Of a stretch of DNA of 38,482 nt, positions 1 to 6,748 are shown piece by piece. This stretch comes from a virus. Below the pieces are notes generated by a model, which was given only the letters and a program-made list of their open reading frames with translations, was not told the origin of the DNA and made no database searches. Location: positions 1-38,482 of IMG/VR virus record IMGVR_UViG_3300009160_000076; one strand, written 5' to 3'. The stretch's first letter is position 1; every line of letters begins with the position of its first letter. Position numbers and translations under genes: made by a program.

Positions 1-4
1 CCGC

Positions 5-316
5 ATGAGGCCCGTTCCCATAACCGCTGAGACCGACGCGGCGATCCTGCGCCTGATCAAGGCTGGCGTCAGCGTTCGCGAAACGGCCCGTCGCCTCGAT
101 CTTTCAGACAAGTTTGTGACCAAGCGGCGAAACGCGCTGCTGGGTCGGGTGCCGCGCCAATGGCAGGCCCTGCCGCGAGACGCCGAGCCCATCGCCATCA
201 CAGGAGGGCCGCTGTGCCCGCAGGATGACAGTCGGCATGTCGAGGCTTGTCTTGCCCATGGTGGCTTTGTCCGCGCCGAGGTCATCAACGGCCGCACTGT
301 TTGGGTGGCGCCATGA
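5..316 (+). CDS. Small helix-turn-helix DNA-binding protein
   Basis: The 103-residue product has a likely helix-turn-helix at about residues 8-45 (VSVRETARRLDLSDKFVTKR), which fits a sequence-specific DNA-binding protein of the early operon. The rest is unrecognised. It sits only four bases from the window edge. If the window is circular it follows rusA, and its ATG would lie inside the end of that gene. Its stop overlaps the next start in an ATGA, so it belongs to the tightly coupled early-right operon that ends in the replication genes. The target is unknown. It could regulate transcription or mark DNA for replication. Confidence 0.7.
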   Translation: MRPVPITAETDAAILRLIKAGVSVRETARRLDLSDKFVTKRRNALLGRVPRQWQALPRDAEPIAITGGPLCPQDDSRHVEACLAHGGFVRAEVINGRTVWVAP

Positions 317-687
317 CCCGCGCCGTCTCAACCATGACCAGGGCCGAACTTGAGGAAGAGGTCGTCTGGCTGCGGGATGAACTGGGCCTGACGCCGGACA
401 AGGCGGCGCTGGCAAAGATCCGGGCGAAGCGGTTCTCACCGATGGAGGCGGAGGTGCTGTACCTGCTGTGGAAGGCGGGCGGCGCGGTCCGCTCATCGGG
501 TCAGATCGAAGACGCCATGAGGCTCCACGCCAAGGACAACGACACCCATACGCCCGCCTCGATCGCCATCTTCAAGCTGCGTCGAAAACTGGGGGCCGAG
601 ATGATCGACAATATCCGGTCTGAGGGCTTTCGCCTGTCGCGAAGTGGCCTTGAGGCGGTGACGGCGATTGTCGAGGTGCGGCCATGA
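313..687 (+). CDS. OmpR/PhoB-type winged-helix protein without receiver
   Basis: The product is 124 residues. After a short helical N-terminus, residues about 40-115 look like the winged-helix effector domain of OmpR-family regulators: a start like FSPMEAEVLYLLW, a recognition helix near ASIAIFKLRRKLG, and a C-terminal wing IRSEGFRLS. No receiver domain is present, so it would not be phosphorylated as in two-component systems. I chose ATG 313 because it overlaps the previous stop (ATGA). A longer upstream start at 247 would overlap that gene widely. It is probably a phage transcription regulator, with an unknown target. Confidence 0.72.
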   Translation: MTRAVSTMTRAELEEEVVWLRDELGLTPDKAALAKIRAKRFSPMEAEVLYLLWKAGGAVRSSGQIEDAMRLHAKDNDTHTPASIAIFKLRRKLGAEMIDNIRSEGFRLSRSGLEAVTAIVEVRP

Positions 688-884
688 GGCCGATCATAAC
701 CCACGTCAGCGAGGCCCTGGACGATGATCTGCTCCAGCAGGGCCACCCCCACGACTTCCTGCCTGACTGCGAACGCCTTTCGGTGACAGCCATCAAGGCT
801 GTGGCCGCTTGGCTCGACCAGCCGGGCCGCTATCGCATGGCGGCTGTCGGCCTACGTGAAGCCCTGAAGAGGGCAGGGGCATGA
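684..884 (+). CDS. Small hypothetical protein, early operon
   Basis: This 66-residue protein is not recognised. It has an acidic N-terminal half (ALDDDLLQQGHPHDFLPDC) and a helical C-terminal half, with no membrane segment or signal peptide. It overlaps both neighbours by four bases (ATGA), which supports real translation in a coupled operon upstream of the replicative helicase. No function can be assigned from sequence. Confidence 0.6.
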   Translation: MRPIITHVSEALDDDLLQQGHPHDFLPDCERLSVTAIKAVAAWLDQPGRYRMAAVGLREALKRAGA

Positions 885-1165
885 AGCGCCCGAAGGCCAC
901 CGTCGTTAACCGGCCGGACCTCAAGAGGGGCAAGCGCGCAGCTGTCCGCAAGGCCCGCATGGCGACCCATCGCCGCGAGGTAATCGTCGAGCTTGCGACC
1001 GAACTGGAGCCGATCACCGAGGCCGAGGACCGCATCATACGCCTGAAGGCCCGACTGGCTGCAACAGCCATCGCCTTGAAGGGCGAGATCGGCCCGGCCT
1101 CGCTGCTGGCCTTCATGGGCTCGATCGCCGGCAGCCAGGCGGATGAACTGCGGAGGGCGAAATGA
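881..1165 (+). CDS. Small basic helical protein upstream of dnaB
   Basis: The product has 94 residues. Its N-terminal third is strongly basic (RPDLKRGKRAAVRKARMATH) and the remainder is amphipathic helix. The basic tail could bind nucleic acid, but no family is recognised. It is coupled to its neighbours by ATGA overlaps and lies directly before the DnaB-type helicase, so a role near replication is possible. That rests on position only. Confidence 0.6.
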   Translation: MKRPKATVVNRPDLKRGKRAAVRKARMATHRREVIVELATELEPITEAEDRIIRLKARLAATAIALKGEIGPASLLAFMGSIAGSQADELRRAK

Positions 1166-2556
1166 CCGAACCCGTTCTGACCGTTCCCGCCAACATTGAA
1201 GCCGAACAGGCCCTGATCGGGGCTGTCATGTACGACAACGCCGCGTTGGAGGGCGCCGAGGGCGTCAACCGCGGCCACTTCCACGAGCCCCTACACGGCA
1301 AGCTCTGGGAAGCCATGACCCGCAAGATCGCCGCCGGGATGCTGGCCGAACCTGTAACGCTGGCTGATGAGTTCCGGGCCGATGACGCCTTCAACGGTCT
1401 GGGCGGAGTGGTCTATCTGGCCGACCTGATTGACCGGGCCCCGCCGGCGCGTGTGGCGCCCTCTCTGGCCGCAACGGTGGTCGATGTGGCTCTCGCGCGT
1501 TCCTTGGCCCTCATGGCCCGAGAAATCGAGGCGACGGCCCTTTCAGGCGAGACCGGGGCGAACACGCTGGAGGCCGCAGAGAAGGCCTTGCATGGCTTGG
1601 CTGAAGCCGGGGAAGCACAGCAGGGCTTCGTTCCCCTCCGGACAGTCCTGGACGGCGCTCTGGAGATAGCAGAGGCGGCCTATCAAAGGCAAGGCGGGCT
1701 CGCCGGGCTATCGACGGGCCTTATCGACCTGGACCAGCGTCTGGGCGGCCTGGTGCCCTCAAATCTGGTGATCCTGGCCGGGCGTCCGTCCATGGGCAAG
1801 ACCAGCCTCGCCACCAACATCGCCTTCAACGCCGCCAAGGCGGGCAAGCGCGTCGGGTTCTTCAGCCTCGAAATGTCCAAGGATGAATTGGGCCTGAGAC
1901 TGCTGGCCGACGTCGCCGGCGTCTCATCGGACCGGGTCCGCAAGGGTCAGGCCGATCAGTTCGAGATGATCCGCCTGCGAGACGCCCGCGACGAGATCGC
2001 CAGCCTGCCGCTTCAGATCGACGAGACCGGCGCAATCAGCCTGGCCCGGCTCACCGCCCGGGCCCGACGGCTGCAGCGCAAGCACGGCCTGGACCTCATC
2101 ATCGTCGATTATCTGCAGCTGATCACCATGGGCGGAAAGACCGACAACCGGACCGTCGAGGTTGGCGCAATAGCCGCGGGACTGAAGGCCCTGGCCAAGG
2201 ATCTGAAGGTTCCTGTGGTCGCCCTGTCGCAGCTGTCCCGCAAGGTCGAGGAACGCCCCGACAAGCGGCCCCAGCTGGCCGACCTGCGGGAGTCCGGATC
2301 CATCGAGCAGGACGCCGATGTCGTCATGTTCGTCTATCGCGAAAGCTACTACCTCGCCCGGACCGAACCGGACGCCGGCGACCAGGTCCGACACCTCGAA
2401 TGGACCGACAAGATGTCGAAGGTTCAAGGCGTCGCCGAGGTCATTATCGGCAAGGCCCGGCATGGCCCGATCGGCACGGTGCGGCTGTCCTTCAACGAGG
2501 ACCTGACCCGGTTCGGCAACCTGGCCCGTGAGGGGCAATACGGGGATGCCCGATGA
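1162..2556 (+). CDS. dnaB: DnaB-type replicative helicase
   Basis: The product is 464 residues, the usual length of DnaB. The N-terminal helical domain (about residues 5-110, beginning NIEAEQALIGAVM) is followed by a RecA-like ATPase core with Walker A GRPSMGKTS near residue 207 and Walker B LIIVDYLQLI. The helicase signature LRESGSIEQDADVV follows. The family forms a hexamer that unwinds the replication fork 5'-3'. It is translationally coupled to the DUF1376 protein downstream, which probably helps load it. A phage-borne helicase together with an origin-like repeat in the next gene suggests the phage starts its own replication and borrows host primase and polymerase. Confidence 0.95.
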   Translation: MTEPVLTVPANIEAEQALIGAVMYDNAALEGAEGVNRGHFHEPLHGKLWEAMTRKIAAGMLAEPVTLADEFRADDAFNGLGGVVYLADLIDRAPPARVAPSLAATVVDVALARSLALMAREIEATALSGETGANTLEAAEKALHGLAEAGEAQQGFVPLRTVLDGALEIAEAAYQRQGGLAGLSTGLIDLDQRLGGLVPSNLVILAGRPSMGKTSLATNIAFNAAKAGKRVGFFSLEMSKDELGLRLLADVAGVSSDRVRKGQADQFEMIRLRDARDEIASLPLQIDETGAISLARLTARARRLQRKHGLDLIIVDYLQLITMGGKTDNRTVEVGAIAAGLKALAKDLKVPVVALSQLSRKVEERPDKRPQLADLRESGSIEQDADVVMFVYRESYYLARTEPDAGDQVRHLEWTDKMSKVQGVAEVIIGKARHGPIGTVRLSFNEDLTRFGNLAREGQYGDAR

Positions 2557-3581
2557 GCAAGCGCGAGAACTTCTATCGGCGCGATCCGAACAAGGCGCTC
2601 TCCGGCATGATCGGCCTCAGCCTGGAGGAGCGCGGCGTCTACAACACCATCATCGACATGCTCTATCAGACATGGCGACCGCTGGAGGATGACCGCCGCT
2701 ACATCGCCAATTGGTGCGGCTGTGCAGTCCAGAAACTTAACCCGATCATCGACCGGCTGATCTCCAAAGGACGGCTGATCACGTTCGAAGAAGGTGGCCG
2801 GTTTTACCTGTCCGATGAGGCCTTCGAAGCCGAGCGCGAGGCCATCAAAGGAGCCTCGAAAACGCGCTCAGGTCGGGGAGAAGTCAGGGAGAAGTCGGGA
2901 GAAGTCGAGGAGAAGTCGGCAAGTGTCGAGCAGAACCCACCACTTCTCGATGGTGATATTGAGGAAAAACAATCGGTTACAGCCCTAGAGAAGACAAGAG
3001 AAGAGAAGATAAGAAACCCCCTAAGCCCCCCAGGGGGCGAAGCGAAGGACGGCGATCAGAAAACACCGAAGACCCGAAGGCAGAAACCCAGTCCGACAGC
3101 CAAGGGCCCGGAGGCCTTCGAACGGCTCTGGGCGGCCTATCCGCATTTCAAGGGCCGATCCAGCCGGCCAAATGCCCTGCTGGCCTGGCAGAAGCTGGAC
3201 CCGGCCCTGACCGAGCGCTTGCCGGAAGCTGCGGCCCGGTTCGGCCGTGAGGGCAGGGAACCCAACCAGGAGTGCGGGGCCAAGGCGCTGGAACGCTGGC
3301 TGGCTTATGGCAACTTCGGCGACTGGCTGGAGGCCGCCCCAGCTCAAGCCCAGACCGTCCGCCGCTTCGCCTCCGAACCGATCCGGGAAGCCGTCACCGC
3401 CCGCCACGGCGAGGACTTCGCCCGCAAATGGCTGGACAGCTGCGACTGGCAGGAGGTCCCTAACCGGGTGATCCGGGCCCCCAATCGCTACGTCGCCGAC
3501 CAGCTGATCCGCGAAGCCCGGGACGTCCTGAAATCCCTCGACATCCACAGCGTCAAGATCGCCCAGGAGATCGCAGCATGA
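2553..3581 (+). CDS. DUF1376 phage replication protein (lambda O/P position)
   Basis: The product has 342 residues. Residues 1-95 match the DUF1376 pattern of phage replication proteins, a winged-helix-like domain with motifs such as LSLEERGVYNTIIDMLYQ and ANWCGC. Residues about 100-165 are a low-complexity charged linker. The C-terminal part (about 180-330) resembles replication or primosome C-terminal domains (FERLWAAYP). By family and by its place after dnaB, it probably recognises the origin or loads the helicase. The linker DNA holds four spaced repeats followed by a purine- and A-rich stretch, like the origin inside lambda O. Start and stop overlap both neighbours by ATGA. Confidence 0.85.
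   Translation: MSKRENFYRRDPNKALSGMIGLSLEERGVYNTIIDMLYQTWRPLEDDRRYIANWCGCAVQKLNPIIDRLISKGRLITFEEGGRFYLSDEAFEAEREAIKGASKTRSGRGEVREKSGEVEEKSASVEQNPPLLDGDIEEKQSVTALEKTREEKIRNPLSPPGGEAKDGDQKTPKTRRQKPSPTAKGPEAFERLWAAYPHFKGRSSRPNALLAWQKLDPALTERLPEAAARFGREGREPNQECGAKALERWLAYGNFGDWLEAAPAQAQTVRRFASEPIREAVTARHGEDFARKWLDSCDWQEVPNRVIRAPNRYVADQLIREARDVLKSLDIHSVKIAQEIAA
2877..3022 (+). other. Candidate replication origin: four iterons plus A-rich tract
   Basis: GGAGAAGTC occurs exactly four times, starting at 2877, 2888, 2898 and 2909. The steps are 11, 10 and 11 bp, so all copies face one side of the helix. Right after them (about 2950-3020) is a notably A- and purine-rich stretch within otherwise GC-rich DNA. 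Iterons plus an easily melted tract inside the replication protein gene is the layout of the lambda and P22-type origins. The repeats also encode a charged Glu/Lys linker, so low-complexity protein sequence is the alternative explanation. Confidence 0.45.
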
Positions 3582-4357
3582 CCGCCCCGGCCAAGCCTGT
3601 CGCCGCCCGATCCGGCCTGCCCCGGGATCTGGAAATCCGCTTCGACAGGGCAGTCCGCCGCATCGCTGCGGCCAAGAGCCAGGCCGAACGCGACCTCGCC
3701 ATGAAAGCCCGGGAAGCCGTCCTCGAAGAGGCCGCCCGCCGCGCCGATGCGGCCTGGACCCAGCGCGCCCAGCTGGAGCAGGACACCCTGGAGCGGATGC
3801 GCGGCGGCGCCCTGGTGGTCGAGGAACTGGTGACCGCAGTCCCGGTCCTGAAGGACGGCGCCCCGGTGTGGAAGCGCGGCCGCAAGGTCATGCGGCAGGA
3901 GCGGGTGCTGCGGCCAAGGCTGACCAACCGCGACGGTCTGGAAACCCTGCTGCAGGCCAACGTCCTCAACCTGATCCAGCACGCCGCCGGGATGCGGTAT
4001 CGAGGCCTGTTCGAGGCCTGCGACCATACCGGAGGCCTGACCCCACCAGAGCCGGGCAGTGCCGGCGGCGGACACAAGCGCCAGGACATCCACCCCACCA
4101 CAGCGTTCATCACCGACCCCGCTGGAATCGCTAAGGTGATCTTCCGGGCCGAGGCGTCAAAGGCCCTGCTGGAGGCTGAGCGCGCGGTGCTGACCACCAA
4201 CCCGGCCGGTGTCCTGCGCACCCTGCGCCTGGTGGCTGGTGAGGCCCGGACCATCTACAGCCTGACCGGCCGTGGCGGGCACAGGCGGGCGATCAAGCTG
4301 ACCCGTGGGCTGGTCGATGCGCTCGACAGTCTGGGCGATCATTTCGGCCTGCACTGA
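3578..4357 (+). CDS. Hypothetical protein in lambda Q position
   Basis: The product is 259 residues, with a helical and strongly charged N-terminal half. The C-terminal 60 residues (ending LVDALDSLGDHFGLH) faintly recall the C-terminus of DUF6456-type alphaproteobacterial proteins. I do not recognise the whole protein. It is the last gene of the early-right operon and ends eight bases before a good promoter, which is followed by a leader of about 90 nt and an intrinsic terminator in front of the late genes. Lambda Q occupies exactly this place, so a late antiterminator or late activator is my inference. There is no zinc-binding Cys cluster as in lambda Q, so any similarity would be functional. 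Confidence 0.75.
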   Translation: MTAPAKPVAARSGLPRDLEIRFDRAVRRIAAAKSQAERDLAMKAREAVLEEAARRADAAWTQRAQLEQDTLERMRGGALVVEELVTAVPVLKDGAPVWKRGRKVMRQERVLRPRLTNRDGLETLLQANVLNLIQHAAGMRYRGLFEACDHTGGLTPPEPGSAGGGHKRQDIHPTTAFITDPAGIAKVIFRAEASKALLEAERAVLTTNPAGVLRTLRLVAGEARTIYSLTGRGGHRRAIKLTRGLVDALDSLGDHFGLH

Positions 4358-4364
4358 TCCCCAC

Positions 4365-4394
4365 TTGACGAGCGGTGCGGCTTTTGCACATAAA
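4365..4394 (+). promoter_or_regulatory. Candidate late promoter (PR'-like)
   Basis: TTGACG at 4365-4370 matches the sigma70 -35 consensus at five of six bases. CATAAA at 4389-4394 matches the -10 at four of six, with an 18-bp spacer. It lies just after the stop of the Q-position gene and points into the late operon. Transcription would begin near 4401. Confidence 0.6.
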
Positions 4395-4400
4395 CGCCTA

Positions 4401-4489
4401 GATGCCGCTTCGCGTGTGGGGCTACGGTTCCCCGGATAGCGGCTTTCCAGACATTCGCCAAGCGCCAGCTAACAGCGGGGCGCTTTTTG
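4401..4489 (+). ncRNA. Candidate 6S-like leader RNA between late promoter and terminator
   Basis: If the promoter at 4365-4394 fires and the terminator at 4460-4489 works, an RNA of about 85-90 nt is released. It contains a small hairpin (GGGG/CCCC near 4427-4442) before the terminator stem. This matches the lambda PR' leader (6S RNA), which is extended into the late genes only when Q acts. The same stretch is also open as codons in frame with the next gene (from ATG 4402), so a leaderless N-terminal extension is an alternative. Confidence 0.45.
4460..4489 (+). terminator. Intrinsic terminator before late genes (tR'-like)
   Basis: AAGCGCC at 4460-4466 pairs perfectly with GGCGCTT at 4479-4485 (7 bp, 12-nt loop), followed by a T run to 4488. 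It sits between the late promoter and the first late gene, so late transcription would need readthrough or antitermination. Confidence 0.65.
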
Positions 4490-4515
4490 TCGTTTCCCAA
4501 ACGAAAGGCGCCACA

Positions 4516-5031
4516 ATGGCCTCGGTCGCTCAAAAGATTGCCCAAAAGTCGGGGCGTTCCCGCTATGGCACCGTCCCCATCGGTTCGGTTGCCTATTCCT
4601 CCATGGGAACCAACACCACCGTTGTGGCCGGGACCATCTACTGGGCAGAGATCGAGATCGAACGCCCCGTGACCCTCACCGGCATTGCGGTCCTGAACGG
4701 CGCGACCGTGGGCACCAACAACGGCTTGGTGGCCCTGTATGACAGCAACGGCGCCCTGGTCGCAAACTCGGCTTTGGCCGGGGCCTTGTCTGCCGGCGCC
4801 AACGCCTTCCAGGCCCGCGACTTCACCGCCGCCGTTGCCGTGCAGCCGGGTCGCTATTTCGTGGCCTATCAGCAGAACGGCACGACCGCGACCATCCGGA
4901 CCATCGCTGTCTCGACCTTCATCGACAGCCTGACCGCCTCGGCCACCGGCACGTTCGGCACCCTGACTGCCCTGACCGTGCCAACCACCATCACGGCTGA
5001 CGTCGGACCGATCGCCTACGCCTACGTCTAA
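4516..5031 (+). CDS. Beta-rich structural or decoration-like protein
   Basis: The product has 171 residues, rich in Thr, Ala, Val and Gly with alternating hydrophobic positions, as in a beta-sandwich such as a capsid decoration, head fibre or carbohydrate-binding module. No family is firmly recognised. I chose ATG 4516 because AAAGGCG lies just upstream and the frame before it runs through the terminator. The frame stays open back to ATG 4402. It is the first gene of the late operon, an unusual place for a virion surface protein because it precedes the terminase genes. Confidence 0.7.
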   Translation: MASVAQKIAQKSGRSRYGTVPIGSVAYSSMGTNTTVVAGTIYWAEIEIERPVTLTGIAVLNGATVGTNNGLVALYDSNGALVANSALAGALSAGANAFQARDFTAAVAVQPGRYFVAYQQNGTTATIRTIAVSTFIDSLTASATGTFGTLTALTVPTTITADVGPIAYAYV

Positions 5032-5051
5032 ACCAATTTCACCGGAGACCC

Positions 5052-5072
5052 CCCAAGGGCGCAAGCTACAGG
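5052..5072 (+). repeat. Leader repeat copy 1 (before terS)
   Basis: CCCAAGGGC followed by an RNA-like GCAA turn and AGCTACAGG ends 15 bases before the terS start. A near-identical copy lies at 8952-8971 before the scaffold gene. Here the copy is flanked by C6 and G5 runs that could pair into a hairpin near the ribosome-binding site. It may set translation of terS. Confidence 0.5.
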
Positions 5073-5087
5073 GGGCGAGGGGTTTCA

Positions 5088-5483
5088 ATGGGGGCGCTCA
5101 AGAACGCCAAGCACGAGGCGTTTGCCTTCGGGCTGTCGAAAGGCCTCTCACAAGCGGATGCCTACATTCAGGCGGGCTACGCGGGCGACGTTGGCGCGGC
5201 CTGCCGATTGTCAAAAAATGTCAAGGTTTCGGCGCGGGTCGCTGAGATACAGGCCAGAACGGCGGCAAGGGCAGAAATTAGCGTTGCCAGCATCACCGAA
5301 CGGCTGCTGGCCATTGCTGCAAAAGGTGAGGATCAGAACAATCCCGCCATGCTCGCAGTCGCCAGAGCCTCGCTGATGGACGCGGCCAAGCTCAACGGCC
5401 TGGTGATCGAAAAGGCCAGCCTGGACGCCAAGGTTGACGCGACCCACCGCATCGAGCGCGCGATTGTCGATCCTTCGCATTGA
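5088..5483 (+). CDS. terS: Terminase small subunit
   Basis: The product has 131 residues and resembles the Terminase_2 (XtmA-like) small subunits. It has an N-terminal HTH region (KHEAFAFGLSKGLSQADAYIQAGY, roughly residues 7-30) and then helices used for oligomerisation. The small subunit recognises the pac site on phage DNA and brings in the large subunit. It lies directly before terL and overlaps its likely start by 20 bases. The leader carries a repeat shared with the scaffold gene. Because the pac site of P22-type phages lies in or near terS, this gene is the first place to look for it. Confidence 0.88.
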   Translation: MGALKNAKHEAFAFGLSKGLSQADAYIQAGYAGDVGAACRLSKNVKVSARVAEIQARTAARAEISVASITERLLAIAAKGEDQNNPAMLAVARASLMDAAKLNGLVIEKASLDAKVDATHRIERAIVDPSH

Positions 5484-6747
5484 GACGGCGCGGGTCTTCC
5501 GGCCCCTGCTGGACCCGGCGAGATACAAGGCGGCATGGGGCGGGCGAGGGTCTGGCAAGTCGCATTTCTTCGCCGGGCTACTGGTCGAGGATCACCTACG
5601 CGAAAAGGGCCTGCTGTCGGTCTGCATCCGCGAGGTGCAGAAGTCCCTTACCCAATCTGCTAAGCGCCTGATCGAAGGCAAGCTGGCGGAGTTTGGGCTA
5701 GGCGAGGCGGACGGGTTCAAGATCTACCGGGACAACATCTCCACCCCTGGCGATGGGATTATCACCTTTCAGGGAATGCAGGACCACACGGCGGAATCCA
5801 TCAAGTCGCTGGAAGGGTTCAAGCGGGCATGGGCTGAGGAGTCCCAGGCCCTGAGTGCGAACAGCCTGACACTGCTGCGGCCAACGATCCGGGCGCCGGG
5901 TTCGGAATTGTGGTTTTCATGGAATCCGACCCGCAAGACCGACGCGGTGGACAAGTTTCTGCGGGGCGATGCGCCACCGACCGGAATGACGATCTGCCGG
6001 GCCAACTGGTCAGATAACCCTTGGTTCCCTGCCGAGCTGGAGCAAGAGCGGCTAGACGACCAGCGCGACCGGCCTGATAGCTACGACCACATCTGGGAAG
6101 GCGACTACGTCCAGGTCACGGATGGGGCCTACTACGCCAAGTTCTTGAAGGAAGCGCGGCGCGAGGACCGGATCGGCCGGGTTCCTGCTGACCCCCTGAT
6201 GAGCCTGCGGTGTTTTTGGGACATCGGCGGCACGGGGGCCAAGTCTGACGCCTGCGCCATCTGGGTTGCCCAGTTCATCGGGCGCGAGATCAGGGTGTTG
6301 AACTACTACGAAGCCCAAGGCCAGCCGCTTGCCGTGCATGTGCAATGGCTGCGGGACAACGGCTATTCCAAAGCAGAGCAGTTCCTGCCGCACGATGGCG
6401 CCCAGTCCGACAAGGTCTATTCGGTATCCTACGAAAGCGCGCTGAGAGATGCGGGCTTCAACGTCCAGGTCATCCCCAACCAGGGGACCGGGGCGGCCAA
6501 GATGCGGATCGAGTGCGGCCGGCGGCTGTTCAATCGGATCTGGTTCAACGAAGCGACCACCGAGGGCGGGCGCGATGCCTTGGGCTGGTATCACGAACGC
6601 ATGGACGAGCACCGGCAGATCGGCCTCGGTCCCAACCACGATTGGTCATCGCACGGGGCTGATGCGTTTGGCCTGATGTGCGTGGCCTATGAAGAGCCCC
6701 GAAAGGCGACAAGCAAATTGATAGTGCCAGCATTCGGAGCGGTCTGA
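5464..6747 (+). CDS. terL: Terminase large subunit, PBSX/Terminase_3 type
   Basis: The product is 427 residues from TTG 5464. The ATPase has Walker A GGRGSGKS at residues 26-33 and Walker B with acidic pair at 125-126 (RAWAEES). The RNase H-like nuclease begins near Asp253 (FWDIGGTGAKSDACAIW) and ends with a conserved Asp in SSHGADAFGL. The family packages DNA into the prohead through the portal and cuts it. I chose TTG 5464 because family members usually begin some 25 residues before the P-loop (LRIET.RVF.PLL). TTG 5434 is possible but has no spaced ribosome-binding site. No ATG is available near this point. Confidence 0.95.
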   Translation: MSILRIETARVFRPLLDPARYKAAWGGRGSGKSHFFAGLLVEDHLREKGLLSVCIREVQKSLTQSAKRLIEGKLAEFGLGEADGFKIYRDNISTPGDGIITFQGMQDHTAESIKSLEGFKRAWAEESQALSANSLTLLRPTIRAPGSELWFSWNPTRKTDAVDKFLRGDAPPTGMTICRANWSDNPWFPAELEQERLDDQRDRPDSYDHIWEGDYVQVTDGAYYAKFLKEARREDRIGRVPADPLMSLRCFWDIGGTGAKSDACAIWVAQFIGREIRVLNYYEAQGQPLAVHVQWLRDNGYSKAEQFLPHDGAQSDKVYSVSYESALRDAGFNVQVIPNQGTGAAKMRIECGRRLFNRIWFNEATTEGGRDALGWYHERMDEHRQIGLGPNHDWSSHGADAFGLMCVAYEEPRKATSKLIVPAFGAV

Positions 6748-6748
6748 C

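Noticed and set aside
4402-4515. 38-codon in-frame extension of the first late gene (starts MPLRVWGYGSPD)
   Set aside because: It runs across the leader hairpin and terminator and has no ribosome-binding site. It would need a leaderless transcript. ATG 4516 is better placed.
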